A stretch of DNA of 64,000 nt from Halobacteria archaeon AArc-dxtr1 (GTDB taxonomy: Archaea > Halobacteriota > Halobacteria > Halobacteriales > Natrialbaceae), in the NCBI GenBank assembly GCA_025517425.1, contig JAOPJY010000003.1:81367-145366 (forward strand), in the 5' to 3' direction. Below the pieces are notes generated by a model. That model saw nothing but the letters and a program-made list of their open reading frames with translations. It was not told the origin of the DNA and made no database searches. Position numbers and translations under genes: made by a program. This document shows, piece by piece, positions 1-7,879 of this stretch; within the stretch, counting starts at the first letter, position 1, and every line of letters begins with the position of its first letter.

Positions 1-630
1 TGGCGGTACGCGCTCGTGCCGCTGCTTGCGGCTCCGTTCGCCCTGCTAATCACCGTTCCAGCTGGAGTCGGGCTGGCACTTCTCGGGCTCGCCGTTCTGG
101 CGTTCTTTCGCGATCCGGAACGAACGACACCACCAGCAGGGACGGTTGCACCCGCCGACGGGAACGTCTCCGTCCTTCGAACCGAGGGCGATCGGACCCG
201 GCTCGGCATCTTCATGAACGTCTGGCACGTCCACGTCGTTCGCGCCCCGTTTTCTGGAACCGTCGTCGACGTCGAACACGTTTCGGGTGCGAACAAACCC
301 GCCTTCTCGAAGGACTCGGACCGAAACGAACGCGTCCACGTGACGGTCGACCTCGACGAACCCGGACGCCTGGGACCCGACGTTGCCGACGAGGCAACGG
401 TGACCTTCGTCGCCGGCGCGTTCGCCCGCCGAATTCACCCCTACGTCGAGTCGGGCAACCGACTCGCCCGTGGCGACCGACTCGGTCACATCGCGTTCGG
501 GAGCCGCGTCGACGTGCTCTTTCCGGCTGGCGTCTCGCCTGCGGACGTTGCTGTCGAGCGTGGGGAGGCGACAACCGCCGGCGAGACTGTGGTTCTCCCG
601 AACCAGAGAACACCCGCGAGGTCCGAGTGA
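1..630 (+). CDS. Archaetidylserine decarboxylase, 5' end outside the window
   Basis: This pyruvoyl-dependent decarboxylase turns archaetidylserine into archaetidylethanolamine at the membrane. The frame is open to base 1 (Trp-Arg-Tyr-Ala-Leu before the GTG at 16), so the true start lies upstream. An N-terminal hydrophobic hairpin is followed by the conserved core with NVWHVHVVRAPFSG and, near the C-terminus, FGSRVDVLFP. The Gly-Ser bond in the latter is the expected self-cleavage site that makes the pyruvoyl group. In Haloferax this lipid pathway is needed for archaeosortase A processing, and an artA gene lies at 43.8 kb in this window. The family call is firm; the symbol is withheld because the start is missing. 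Confidence 0.9.
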   Translation, partial: WRYALVPLLAAPFALLITVPAGVGLALLGLAVLAFFRDPERTTPPAGTVAPADGNVSVLRTEGDRTRLGIFMNVWHVHVVRAPFSGTVVDVEHVSGANKPAFSKDSDRNERVHVTVDLDEPGRLGPDVADEATVTFVAGAFARRIHPYVESGNRLARGDRLGHIAFGSRVDVLFPAGVSPADVAVERGEATTAGETVVLPNQRTPARSE

Positions 631-707
631 CGTCCTGTCTCGGAGACAACGTTATTTCCGTTCCGACCCTGAACCCGATGGGAGTTTCCATCGTAACTCC
701 TCGAATC

Positions 708-917
708 ATGACCCAGACCTCTGCTACAGATATCACTGCGGCGTTCGAACACGACCTCACAGATCTCGTCGCGACGGCGTTCGGTCGGGGTGCCGTCGTC
801 GAGGGCGAGTGGCGGGTTGGATTCCCCGTTTCGGGGACGCCCGAGTGGACGGTAACGATCCAAAAACACGAACCAGCCGACGCACCCAAATACGAACCCG
901 AATTCCTCAGCAAATGA
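708..917 (+). CDS. Small hypothetical haloarchaeal protein
   Basis: I recognise no family. The 69-residue product starts with MTQTSATD. The frame is open upstream to 627, but the extra 27 codons are not acidic and look untranslated, so the ATG at 708 is preferred. The protein has one helical segment (AFEHDLTDLVATAFGRG) followed by beta-like sequence (GEWRVGFPVSGTPEWTVTIQK). It is probably cytosolic because no membrane segment or signal is visible. It sits 78 bases behind the decarboxylase gene on the same strand and could be read from the same transcript. Confidence 0.55.
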   Translation: MTQTSATDITAAFEHDLTDLVATAFGRGAVVEGEWRVGFPVSGTPEWTVTIQKHEPADAPKYEPEFLSK

Positions 918-1068
918 CCGGTAATGGATCTGTACCATTTCATTTCCAGCCATATTCCGGCACAACAAAGGTTATACTGACGGGGGCCACACGTCCATCT
1001 GTACTCCGCTGAAGTCGCAATGTGAGACCCGTCGGTAGCAGCTCGCGTAGGTGCAGTACGGAGGAATA

Positions 1069-1422
1069 ATGAAGCCAGAAGCCCGAAATCCGCAGAATCC
1101 CGCGGTCGAGAGTCCGGAAATTACCCCCACGGAACTGTTCGCGACGCTGTCGTCGGATCGACGCCAGTACGCCCTGTCATATCTCGCACAGAAACCGGCT
1201 GCAATTCCCCTCGGCGATCTCGCCGAGTACCTCGCGGTGACAGAAAACCGGCGATCGTACGAGTGGTACCAGCGCATCCTCGTCGACTTACACCACCAAC
1301 ACTTGCCGTACTTGGCGGACGTCGGTCTCGTGCGGTACGACGACCAAACGGAACTCGTCGAGCTCGCAGTCGATCGAAGCGTCGTCGACCCGTATCTGCG
1401 ACTGGCGCGACGCGACCAGTAA
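1069..1422 (+). CDS. DUF7344-type winged-helix protein
   Basis: This 117-residue protein carries the haloarchaeal winged-helix domain that begins with ELFATLSSDRRQYALSYLA (about residues 21-40). It continues with a recognition region (ILVDLHHQHLPYLADVGLV) and a beta wing (VRYDDQTELVELA). Such domains are thought to bind DNA, but the targets are unknown. The ATG at 1069 is chosen because GGAGG stands 4 bases upstream (1060-1064); the earlier GTG at 1051 lacks such a site. The gene is monocistronic by spacing. The domain assignment is by pattern memory. Confidence 0.8.
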   Translation: MKPEARNPQNPAVESPEITPTELFATLSSDRRQYALSYLAQKPAAIPLGDLAEYLAVTENRRSYEWYQRILVDLHHQHLPYLADVGLVRYDDQTELVELAVDRSVVDPYLRLARRDQ

Positions 1423-1517
1423 GTCGCCTCGACCGGCCGGTGTGACCGATTCCGACTCGAAACACCTTCTGTACACTACTGAGACGAGTACCAACCCATC
1501 GAATCCCAGGATACGAG

Positions 1518-1670
1518 CTACGGTCCTCGCTCTCGGGTCGCGGCGTCGGTCACCGACTCGAACGCTGTCGACCCACACTGACAGCCCTGCGGGCTGCCGA
1601 TGGGGAGAATCTCTTCGTTTGCGGTCCTCCGCGCTGCAAACACGGAGCCACAGGCCGTACAGGTTGCCAT
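1518..1670 (-). CDS. Small zinc-ribbon-like protein
   Basis: The product is 50 residues and starts MATCTACGSVFAARR. It has a Cys-x2-Cys pair near the N-terminus and a Cys-x-Cys pair (GCQCGSTAFES) about 30 residues later, which suggests one zinc site. Isolated zinc-ribbon proteins of this size are common in haloarchaea, mostly with unknown roles. The frame extends 10 codons further upstream, but MATCTAC is the more usual opening. It lies between the DUF7344 gene and the CDC48 gene with no clear operon partner. Confidence 0.6.
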   Translation of the reverse strand: MATCTACGSVFAARRTANEEILPIGSPQGCQCGSTAFESVTDAATRERGP

Positions 1671-1809
1671 CAGTTTCTCTCCGTTCCCTCCTGCGTTCAC
1701 ACTCCCTGTACTTCCGACACCGCTATAGCCTGCGTGTCACGGTACCGTGACGGTCTCGTCGCCAGTTCAGTCTGGGCGCCGTTGCACTCCAACGTGTCCG
1801 GCTGACCGA

Positions 1810-4008
1810 TCAGGAGCCGCTGGGTTCGGTCTCGGCGATCGCGTCCTCGATGTGGCGGTGCTCGATGACGACCTCGTCGGCCTGGTCGTTCGCCACCTTC
1901 GGCCCGTGAGCCTCGGCAACCTCCCGGATGGCACGCATCGAGGCGTTTCGAACGATCGCTTCGAGATCCGCACCCGTGTACCCCTCCAGTTCGGCGGCTA
2001 CCTCCTCAACGTCGACGTCGTCGGCCAGGGGCTTGCCCCGGGCGTGGACCGAGAGAATCTTCGTTCTTGCTTCCCGGTCGGGTTCGGGGACGAGGACGTG
2101 CGTGTCGAGTCGGCCCGGTCGGAGCAGTGCCGGATCGAGGTACTCCTTGCGGTTCGTCGCGGCGAGTACCACCAGATTGGGGTTCTCGCGCATTCCGTCG
2201 AGTTCGGTGAGCAGCTGTGAGACGACCCGCTCGGTCACCTCGTGACTCTCGCCGCGCGCCCCGGCGATGGCGTCGATCTCGTCGAAGAAGACGATCGAGG
2301 GGGCCGCCTGGCGGGCACGCTCGAACACCTTCCGGACCGCCTTCTCGGACTCACCGACGTAGCGATCGATGATTTCGGCGCCGTCGACCCGGACGAAGTT
2401 GACGTCGGTCTCGCCGGCCAGCGCCCGCGCGAGCAACGTCTTCCCGGTCCCCGGCGGGCCGTACAGCAGGACGCCGGAGGGCGGTTGGGTGTTCGTCTCC
2501 TCGAAGAGCCGGTCGTAGGTCAGCGGCCACTCGACCGACTCCCGGAGGGTCTGTTTTGCGTCCTCGAGTCCGCCGACGTCGTCGAAGTCTGTCGTCGGCG
2601 ACTCCGCGACGTACTCGCGCATCGCCGAGGGCTCGACGGCCGCAAGCGCCGTGTCGAAGTGGGCTTTCGTCACCCGCGGATCGCGGTTCCACTCCGTACG
2701 TTCCTCGGCGTCAGCCGGGCGCTCCCGGATCGCGGCCATCGCCGCCTCGCTGGCCACCGCGTCGAGATCGGCCCCGACGAAGCCGTGCGTTCGCGCTGCG
2801 AGCGTCTCGACGCTGACGTCGTCGTCCAGAGGCATTCCGCGGGTGTGAACCTGGAGGATCTCGCGGCGCCCTTCCTCGTCGGGAACACCGATTTGGATTT
2901 CGCGATCGAATCGCCCGCCTCGGCGCAGGGCGGGGTCAATCGAGTCGACGCGGTTGGTCGCCCCGATGACGATGACCTCGCCACGAGCGTCGAGTCCGTC
3001 CATCAGCGTCAGCAGCTGGCCGACGATCCGGTTCTCGGCGTCGCCGTCGTCGTCGCGGGTACCGGCGATCGAGTCGATCTCGTCGAAGAAGACGATCGCT
3101 GGAGCGTTCGCCTCGGCTTCCTCGAAGACCTCGCGCAGTTGCTCTTCGGACTCGCCTTTGTACTTCGACATGATCTCCGGCCCGGAGATCGTCTCGAAGG
3201 TAGCGTCAACCTCGTTGGCCACCGCCCGGGCGATCAGCGTCTTCCCGGTGCCGGGCGGACCGTACAGCAGGACCCCGGAAGGCGGTTCGACGCCCATCCG
3301 TTGGAAGAGCTCCGGTTCGGAGAGCGGAAGCTCGATCATCTCTCGGACCTGCTCTAACTCCTCGTCCAGCCCACCGATGTCCTCGTAGGTGACTCCCGTC
3401 GTGGGCTGTTGATCGCCACTGGCTTCGGGTGGTGACGGTGGGGCAGCCTCTCCCGGGGCGTCAGACGCCTCCGCGTCCGCGTCACCCTGACTGGTTCCCG
3501 GCCTGACGAGTCGAATCTCGGTCGAGTTCGTAATTCTGACGTCGCTGCCCGGATCCGTGTCGGTGACGGTAAACGGCTCGGCGGCGACGCCCTCGATTCT
3601 GATCTGCTCGCCGGCTTTCACCGGTCGATTGCGAAGCTTCTGGGTCGCGACGCGCTCGGCCAGGCGACACTCCGCCTCCGACAGCGCCGCCGGTGCGGCG
3701 AGCGTGACCCGGTTGGCGCCGGGGATCGCCGTCGTATCGACCGCCCGCACGGAGACGGTATCGCCGACGTGGACACCGGCGTTGGCCCGCGTATCGCCGT
3801 CGATCTGAATCACGTTCTCGGGGACCGACGGATCCGCCGGCCACAGCTTCGCTACCGTCTCCTCTGCGCCCTCGATGGCGACGGAGTCGCCGCTCAGCAC
3901 GCCGAGCGTCCGTCGGGCGAGTTCGGGTATGCGCGCGACGCCTCGACCGGCGTCGCGTTTTTCGGCGGCGCGGACTGTCAGGCTCACCGCCGTCTCCGAC
4001 TGGCTCAT
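1810..4008 (-). CDS. CDC48/VAT-family two-ring AAA+ ATPase
   Basis: This ATP-driven unfoldase probably extracts and unfolds proteins for the proteasome. The 732-residue product has an N-terminal CDC48 double-psi barrel (about 5-165), an acidic Pro/Ala-rich linker (172-203) and two AAA modules. The first Walker A is GPPGTGKT at 250-257 with FFDEIDSIAG as Walker B. The second has the same GPPGTGKT with FFDEIDAIAG. The start is MSQSETAV at 4008; 48 upstream codons in the open frame are Arg/Thr-rich and unlike the rest. The linker and the C-terminal tail are shorter than in long VAT proteins. The gene is followed downstream by non-coding DNA and preceded by a separate two-gene unit. Confidence 0.95.
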   Translation of the reverse strand: MSQSETAVSLTVRAAEKRDAGRGVARIPELARRTLGVLSGDSVAIEGAEETVAKLWPADPSVPENVIQIDGDTRANAGVHVGDTVSVRAVDTTAIPGANRVTLAAPAALSEAECRLAERVATQKLRNRPVKAGEQIRIEGVAAEPFTVTDTDPGSDVRITNSTEIRLVRPGTSQGDADAEASDAPGEAAPPSPPEASGDQQPTTGVTYEDIGGLDEELEQVREMIELPLSEPELFQRMGVEPPSGVLLYGPPGTGKTLIARAVANEVDATFETISGPEIMSKYKGESEEQLREVFEEAEANAPAIVFFDEIDSIAGTRDDDGDAENRIVGQLLTLMDGLDARGEVIVIGATNRVDSIDPALRRGGRFDREIQIGVPDEEGRREILQVHTRGMPLDDDVSVETLAARTHGFVGADLDAVASEAAMAAIRERPADAEERTEWNRDPRVTKAHFDTALAAVEPSAMREYVAESPTTDFDDVGGLEDAKQTLRESVEWPLTYDRLFEETNTQPPSGVLLYGPPGTGKTLLARALAGETDVNFVRVDGAEIIDRYVGESEKAVRKVFERARQAAPSIVFFDEIDAIAGARGESHEVTERVVSQLLTELDGMRENPNLVVLAATNRKEYLDPALLRPGRLDTHVLVPEPDREARTKILSVHARGKPLADDVDVEEVAAELEGYTGADLEAIVRNASMRAIREVAEAHGPKVANDQADEVVIEHRHIEDAIAETEPSGS

Positions 4009-4054
4009 ACCCTCCGTTCCGTCCCTGCACCCTTGAGAATTTCCGTCCCGGCGC

Positions 4055-4303
4055 TCAGTCGAGGCGCGCTCGGTGTTCGGCCGCCAGCTCGGCGGCCCGC
4101 TCTCTCGTGTGAGCCGTCTCCCAGCGCACCTGCTCGCCGTCGTCGTACGCAAGTGCTGTCTTCAGTTCGTCTCGGAGGACGCCGGAGCCGACACTCTGGA
4201 CGACTCCCTCACCGTCTCCCAGTTCGTAGACACCGGGCCGGTCCGGTGCCCGAGCGACCGTCTCCCGATCCAGCGCTCGCCACTGCTTTCGGAGCGGCAT
4301 CAC
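4055..4303 (-). CDS. Small GIY-YIG-like protein (probably DUF7508)
   Basis: The 82-residue product contains PGVYELGDGEGVVQSVGSG, which resembles the first two strands of a GIY-YIG module, followed by an Arg/Glu-rich helix. Catalytic residues typical of GIY-YIG nucleases cannot be confirmed, so nuclease activity is not claimed. Its start codon overlaps the stop of the upstream gene (ATGA at 4300-4303), so the two are probably translationally coupled. The DUF number is from memory. Confidence 0.7.
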   Translation of the reverse strand: MMPLRKQWRALDRETVARAPDRPGVYELGDGEGVVQSVGSGVLRDELKTALAYDDGEQVRWETAHTRERAAELAAEHRARLD

Positions 4304-4806
4304 TCCTCACCCGATTCTGCCGCGTCCAGTTCGACCGGCTCCGTCTGGCCTCCGTCACCAGCCACGTCGTCGCTGGCATCGTCCTCGGGAACGATCTCGT
4401 AGGCGTGTTCGCTCATCTCGTCTTCCGCGAAGACGAACACCCGGCCCTCGACCGCGTCGTGGTCGACGTCAACTCGGACCGAATACCCCTCCGTCGAGAC
4501 GGTCACGCCGGGGAACAGCACTTCTTCGTCGTCGCCCTCGAGCAACACGCGACCGACGCCGGTCGACTCCAGAATCTCGTCGTGGGTGTCCCGATCGTTG
4601 ACGTAGGTCATGACGCCCTCGATCCCGTCCGGATCGGTGACGAGCACGTGGACGTGTTTCCCCGGCGGCGTCGTAATCGCCCCCGAGACCGGGTCGGGCG
4701 GGCCGTGGTAGAAGGTGTCCCGTCCGTCGAGATACTCGACGACCACGCCCCCCTCGACGAAGTCGACGCCGACGGTACTGGGTGCGACGTTCGAGCGGAA
4801 ACTCAT
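4300..4806 (-). CDS. DUF5796-type haloarchaeal protein
   Basis: This 168-residue acidic protein opens with MSFRSNVAPSTVGVDFVEGG and includes VVEYLDGRDTFYHGPPDPV, which I associate with the DUF5796 family. No function is known. The sequence is beta-rich with no membrane segment, and the last 30 residues are almost all Asp, Glu, Ala and Gly. It is the first gene of a two-gene unit with the GIY-YIG-like protein and is divergent from aroK, with 110 bases between the starts for both promoters. Confidence 0.8.
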   Translation of the reverse strand: MSFRSNVAPSTVGVDFVEGGVVVEYLDGRDTFYHGPPDPVSGAITTPPGKHVHVLVTDPDGIEGVMTYVNDRDTHDEILESTGVGRVLLEGDDEEVLFPGVTVSTEGYSVRVDVDHDAVEGRVFVFAEDEMSEHAYEIVPEDDASDDVAGDGGQTEPVELDAAESGEE

Positions 4807-4916
4807 ACCGGCGTCTTCGACCGGCGCGAGGAAAAGCGGTCGGGTTCGACCGTTCCCTCCCGGAGTTCCCGGCGCGGATCGCCAGCCGTAAGTAGTCGCT
4901 CCGAGAGACGTGGGGT

Positions 4917-5789
4917 ATGGACGGCCGCGCTGTCGCCCCTGCCGCCGGAACGGTTCTCAACGCCCTGGCGACGGGCACCGGATCCGCGTTTGCGATCGAC
5001 CTCGAGACCACGGCTACGGTCGAGTTGACCAACGACGGCGAGATCGAGGCGACGATCGACGGTCAGCCCGACGCCGACACAGCCTTGATCGAGCGATGTG
5101 TCGCGCTCACGCTCGCCGAATACGCCGACGACGCCGGTCTCGCCGAGTCGGCGGTCGGCGCCCAGGTGCGAACCGAGAGCGAGGTGCCGATGGCCTCCGG
5201 ACTCAAGAGTTCGAGCGCGGCGGCCAACGCGACGGTGCTTGCCACCCTCGATGCGCTAGAGTTGGTGGATGCCGTCGAGCGAATCGACGCCTGCCGCCTC
5301 GGCGTCCGGGCCGCCCGCGAGGCGGGCGTTACGGTCACCGGTGCATTCGACGACGCGAGCGCGAGCATGCTCGGCGGCGTCACGGTCACTGATAATACAG
5401 CTGACGAACTGCTCGCCCGCGAGCCAGTCGACTGGTCGGCGTTAGTCTACACGCCACCGGAGCAATCGTTCAGCGCCGACGCCGACGTCAGCGCTTGCGA
5501 GCGGATCGCACCAGTCGCGGCAGTCGTTTCCGAGCTCGCCCTCGCCGGCCGCTACGGCGAGGCGATGACCGTAAACGGGTTTGCCTTCTGTGGCGCACTC
5601 GGCTTCTCCACCGAGCCGATGCTCCAGGCGCTGCCCGACGTGACCGGCGTCTCGCTTTCCGGAACCGGGCCGAGCTACGTCGCGGTGGGCGAACGCGAGA
5701 CGCTCGAGACGGTCCAACAGCGGTGGGATGAGCGCGACGGAACGACACGATTACTGCAGACGCGAACCGACGGGGCACGAACGAGATGA
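4917..5789 (+). CDS. aroK: Shikimate kinase, archaeal GHMP type
   Basis: This enzyme phosphorylates shikimate with ATP in the route to chorismate. The 290-residue protein belongs to the GHMP kinase superfamily, not to the bacterial P-loop AroK family. The ATP loop PMASGLKSSSAAANA lies at residues 91-105, and the C-terminal motif LSGTGPSYVAVGE is also present. Codon usage and acidity match its neighbours. Its stop overlaps the start of aroQ by four bases (ATGA), which places the two shikimate-pathway steps in one operon. Confidence 0.95.
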   Translation: MDGRAVAPAAGTVLNALATGTGSAFAIDLETTATVELTNDGEIEATIDGQPDADTALIERCVALTLAEYADDAGLAESAVGAQVRTESEVPMASGLKSSSAAANATVLATLDALELVDAVERIDACRLGVRAAREAGVTVTGAFDDASASMLGGVTVTDNTADELLAREPVDWSALVYTPPEQSFSADADVSACERIAPVAAVVSELALAGRYGEAMTVNGFAFCGALGFSTEPMLQALPDVTGVSLSGTGPSYVAVGERETLETVQQRWDERDGTTRLLQTRTDGARTR

Positions 5790-6106
5790 CACCAGATACC
5801 AACGATTCGACCGGTAGCGAGCGGCGAACGCCCGAGGAGATGGATCTCGACGAGTTACGCGATGAGATCCGCTCGATCGATCGGGAGATCGTCGAACTGA
5901 TCGCCCAGCGAACCTACGTCGCTGACACGATCGCCGCGGTCAAAGACGAGAAGGATCTGCCGACGACCGACGAGCAACAGGAACAGCAGGTGATGGATCG
6001 CGCCGGTACCAACGCCGAGCAGTTCGACGTCGACGCGAATCTGGTGAAAGCGATCTTCCGGCTGCTGATCGAACTGAACAAGGTCGAGCAAAGGGAAAAT
6101 AGATAA
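5786..6106 (+). CDS. aroQ: Chorismate mutase, AroQ class
   Basis: This enzyme converts chorismate to prephenate. The 106-residue, all-helical protein has the AroQ pattern: DLDELRDEIRSIDREIVELI, an Arg in AQRTYVAD, the Lys of AAVKDEKDLP, and LVKAIFRLLIELNKVEQREN at the end. It is coupled to aroK by an ATGA overlap. The last eleven codons (LNKVEQRENR and stop) recur at 7075-7107 and 7880-7912 without the rest of the gene. That pattern marks the 3' end of aroQ as an insertion site. Confidence 0.93.
   Translation: MTPDTNDSTGSERRTPEEMDLDELRDEIRSIDREIVELIAQRTYVADTIAAVKDEKDLPTTDEQQEQQVMDRAGTNAEQFDVDANLVKAIFRLLIELNKVEQRENR
6074..6106 (+). repeat. aroQ 3'-end repeat, copy 1 (within aroQ)
   Basis: This copy encodes LNKVEQRENR and the TAA stop. 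It matches copy 3 at 27 of 33 bases and copy 2 at 25 of 33. Most of the differences are synonymous. Confidence 0.85.
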
Positions 6107-6393
6107 GCACTACACAGGTTTTCGAGGGCGTGTCCCACTTGATCAGCGATCAGAAATTTTCCGGTTGCTGTTGAGTTAGTTCGTATCGAATGATTTGAGC
6201 AGTAGACCGATCACCGGGGCCAGCGGACACTACATGTGCGAACTTTTTCTGCGTCGGGTTCGCCGCAGGCGAACCGCTCGCGCAAAAACTTCGATGAAAA
6301 AGGCCGCTCGCTCCCGTTGGTCGCTTGCGTGTGCAGCGTTTGTGGCTCGACCGTAGCGATAACGTCTCCACTATACTAGTCGTAGCAGATACT
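6107..6393. other. Non-coding stretch between aroQ and the mazF-like gene
   Basis: No convincing gene is visible in these 287 bases. They hold a structured segment at about 6240-6292. The core is a perfect inverted repeat (6257-6275, arms of 8 bases around GCA), flanked by outer complementary arms ACTTTTTCTGCG and CGCAAAAACTTC that pair imperfectly. The stretch belongs to the material inserted behind aroQ. Confidence 0.5.
6257..6275. repeat. Perfect inverted repeat, 8-base arms
   Basis: GGTTCGCC and GGCGAACC flank GCA. Outer arms (about 6240-6253 and 6281-6292) extend it into an imperfect cruciform of about 53 bases. It could be a terminator or a mobile palindromic repeat. Confidence 0.6.
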
Positions 6394-6747
6394 TCAGTCC
6401 AGTCCGAGGCTCAGTTTTAATGCTTCGTCCACTGTCTCCATCGTTTCCGTGTCGAGACCTCCAACCACCGAGTGAATCCGCTTTTCCATGGAGACGACAC
6501 GAATCTGGTCGAGACGGATCGAGGAATCTTTCTCGAAGGGCGACTCTGCTGCTTTGACAAGAACCTCGAACGGATAGCCTCGATACGTCCCAGTCGCAGG
6601 GGCAACGATAGTCGTACTGGCGTTTTTATTCCCGACATCGTTCTGAACGACTACTGCAGGACGGGTCTTTTTCATCTCGTGCCCTTCTGCTGGATCAAGG
6701 CGAACGATAACGACGTCACCGCGACGAACCTCCGTATCCTCGCTCAT
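6394..6747 (-). CDS. MazF/PemK-family toxin
   Basis: This probable endoribonuclease toxin of a type II toxin-antitoxin pair has 117 residues. It opens with RRGDVVIVRLDPAEGHEMKK and continues TRPAVVVQND, the signature MazF beta-barrel start, and later has ASTTIVAPATGTYRG. Its start overlaps the stop of the upstream antitoxin gene (ATGA, 6744-6747), the usual antitoxin-first arrangement. The module is bracketed by copies 1 and 2 of the aroQ 3' end, so it was probably acquired as a cassette. Confidence 0.88.
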   Translation of the reverse strand: MSEDTEVRRGDVVIVRLDPAEGHEMKKTRPAVVVQNDVGNKNASTTIVAPATGTYRGYPFEVLVKAAESPFEKDSSIRLDQIRVVSMEKRIHSVVGGLDTETMETVDEALKLSLGLD

Positions 6748-6983
6748 TCATCCAGCCCGCTCCACGCTTCGTCCGACGCTTCATCCCACTCGTCCGCAAG
6801 TTCTTCCGCGCTCTCAGAAGCCTCGCGATACGCGGCAGCCAGTTCGTCCTCGTCAGGATGATCAGATTCTACGTCGACGACAGCGACGGTTACACGCTTG
6901 TTCGCGTACTCCGTCCCGAGATAGATTCGGCCTCGGTCGTCAGTCTCGTTGGTCTGAAGGTCTCGCACATCCACTTTCGTCAT
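6744..6983 (-). CDS. Antitoxin of the MazF-like toxin
   Basis: The 79-residue product has an N-terminal AbrB-like or swapped-hairpin-like segment (DDRGRIYLGTEYANKRVTVA) for DNA binding. Its very acidic helical C-terminus (ESAEELADEWDEASDEAWSG) could wrap around the toxin. The family name is uncertain, but position and overlap with the mazF-like gene make the antitoxin role likely. A weak TATA-like stretch lies about 25-30 bases upstream of the ATG (near 7006-7012), suggesting a short leader or a leaderless transcript. Confidence 0.75.
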   Translation of the reverse strand: MTKVDVRDLQTNETDDRGRIYLGTEYANKRVTVAVVDVESDHPDEDELAAAYREASESAEELADEWDEASDEAWSGLDE

Positions 6984-7074
6984 GTTACTGGCTAGATTCT
7001 ACTACCGAATAAGACTTGCCCACTATTACCCACGGCAGATATTTTCGATGGATCCTACCATGGATTTCATCTAC

Positions 7075-7107
7075 TTGAACACGGTCGAGCAGCGTGAGAA
7101 TAGGTAG
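7075..7107 (+). repeat. aroQ 3'-end repeat, copy 2
   Basis: Read on the plus strand this copy encodes LNTVEQRENR and a TAG stop, matching the chorismate mutase terminus with one substitution (Lys to Thr). The preceding codons do not resemble aroQ. It abuts the stop codon of the vapC gene (7108-7110) and separates the two toxin-antitoxin modules. Confidence 0.8.
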
Positions 7108-7500
7108 TCAATAAGACCGTACGTCGAGGCTGTCGATACGCCCAAAGTGCTTGGTGTTTCTAGTGATAACCGGGTCATCGTTGAGAAGCGCCGTCGCAGC
7201 GATAACACAGTCCTCTCGCTCAATCCGTTCGCCGTCATCGATTAGCTCACCCGAGAGTTTTCCGGCTTTTCGCATCACGGTGTGGTCGGCACTCACGACG
7301 TGTTTCGTTTCCAGTATCTCGAGAATTCGCTCTCGCTTCGTCTCCGGCGTTTGAGACCGAGCAACGCCTTCGTAGAGTTCCAAAACCGTCACGGAGGACA
7401 CTTTTTGCGGCCGTGCTTCTTTTTCGACGATATCGAGAAGTCGTTTTGCGTTTTCGTCACCACGTAATAGGTCGATAATGAATGATGTGTCCTGAATCAT
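7108..7500 (-). CDS. vapC: VapC-type PIN-domain toxin
   Basis: This probable ribonuclease toxin is 130 residues long with the PIN acidic set visible: Asp4 in MIQDTSFIIDLL, Glu in VTVLELYEG, the pair in REDCVIAATALL, and a final acidic-side motif near ITRNTKHFGRI. Its start overlaps the stop of vapB by four bases. The gene ends exactly where aroQ repeat copy 2 begins. RNA targets cannot be predicted. Confidence 0.9.
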   Translation of the reverse strand: MIQDTSFIIDLLRGDENAKRLLDIVEKEARPQKVSSVTVLELYEGVARSQTPETKRERILEILETKHVVSADHTVMRKAGKLSGELIDDGERIEREDCVIAATALLNDDPVITRNTKHFGRIDSLDVRSY

Positions 7501-7757
7501 TCTGACGTCTCGTCGATTACGGCCTCGTCTAACTCCGCCGTAAGACGGTCACTTCGTTCTCTGGATTTCGTTCGTCCCTCCTCGATAGCGGTCTCGAGGT
7601 CTGCCGCCTCATCCTCGGAGAGAATTCCTGTAACCTCGTTCCACGATCGTTCTCCAGCAAGGCGCTTGACGGTTTCACTGAAGCTTTCCCCCTCTTTCTT
7701 TCGGGCCCTCAACCGCTCGTAGGCTTCCTCGTCGAGTGAAATCGTTTTTGTCGCCAT
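7497..7757 (-). CDS. vapB: VapB-type antitoxin
   Basis: The 86-residue antitoxin begins MATKTISLDEEAYERLRARK, a ribbon-helix-helix-like DNA-binding segment, followed by GESFSETVKRLAG and an acidic helical tail that would bind VapC. The ATG at 7757 is chosen because a 17-base palindrome lies two bases upstream and a TATA-like element about 27 bases upstream; the longer open frame to 7853 is hydrophobic and non-acidic. Autoregulation through the palindrome is inferred. The gene is coupled to vapC. Confidence 0.88.
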   Translation of the reverse strand: MATKTISLDEEAYERLRARKKEGESFSETVKRLAGERSWNEVTGILSEDEAADLETAIEEGRTKSRERSDRLTAELDEAVIDETSE

Positions 7758-7758
7758 T

Positions 7759-7775
7759 GTAGTACACAGTACTAC
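7759..7775. promoter_or_regulatory. Palindromic operator-like site at the vapB start
   Basis: This is a perfect inverted repeat (GTAGTAC, ACA, GTACTAC) beginning two bases upstream of the vapB ATG. With the TATA-like stretch at 7784-7790, the transcript would start at or next to the ATG, so a bound VapB dimer would sit on the initiation site. Confidence 0.7.
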
Positions 7776-7783
7776 ATGCACGC

Positions 7784-7790
7784 TTAAAAA
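7784..7790 (-). promoter_or_regulatory. TATA-like element of vapBC
   Basis: On the minus strand this reads TTTTTAAG-like and is centred about 30 bases upstream of the vapB ATG, the spacing expected for an archaeal leaderless promoter. Confidence 0.5.
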
Positions 7791-7879
7791 TACTGGCGCA
7801 AATCCCATCCCGAATTGGCTCGGTGCAACGTAGCGAAAACCGGCAAAGTACACGAAACAGTGTAACGTGAGCTAGAGAG

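Noticed and set aside
1747-3388. Long plus-strand frames opposite the CDC48 gene.
   Set aside because: They are antisense shadows caused by high GC and have no family motifs.
6150-6371. Minus-strand frame between aroQ and the MazF-like gene.
   Set aside because: It runs through the palindromic segment, is basic and cysteine-containing, and has no protein-like pattern.
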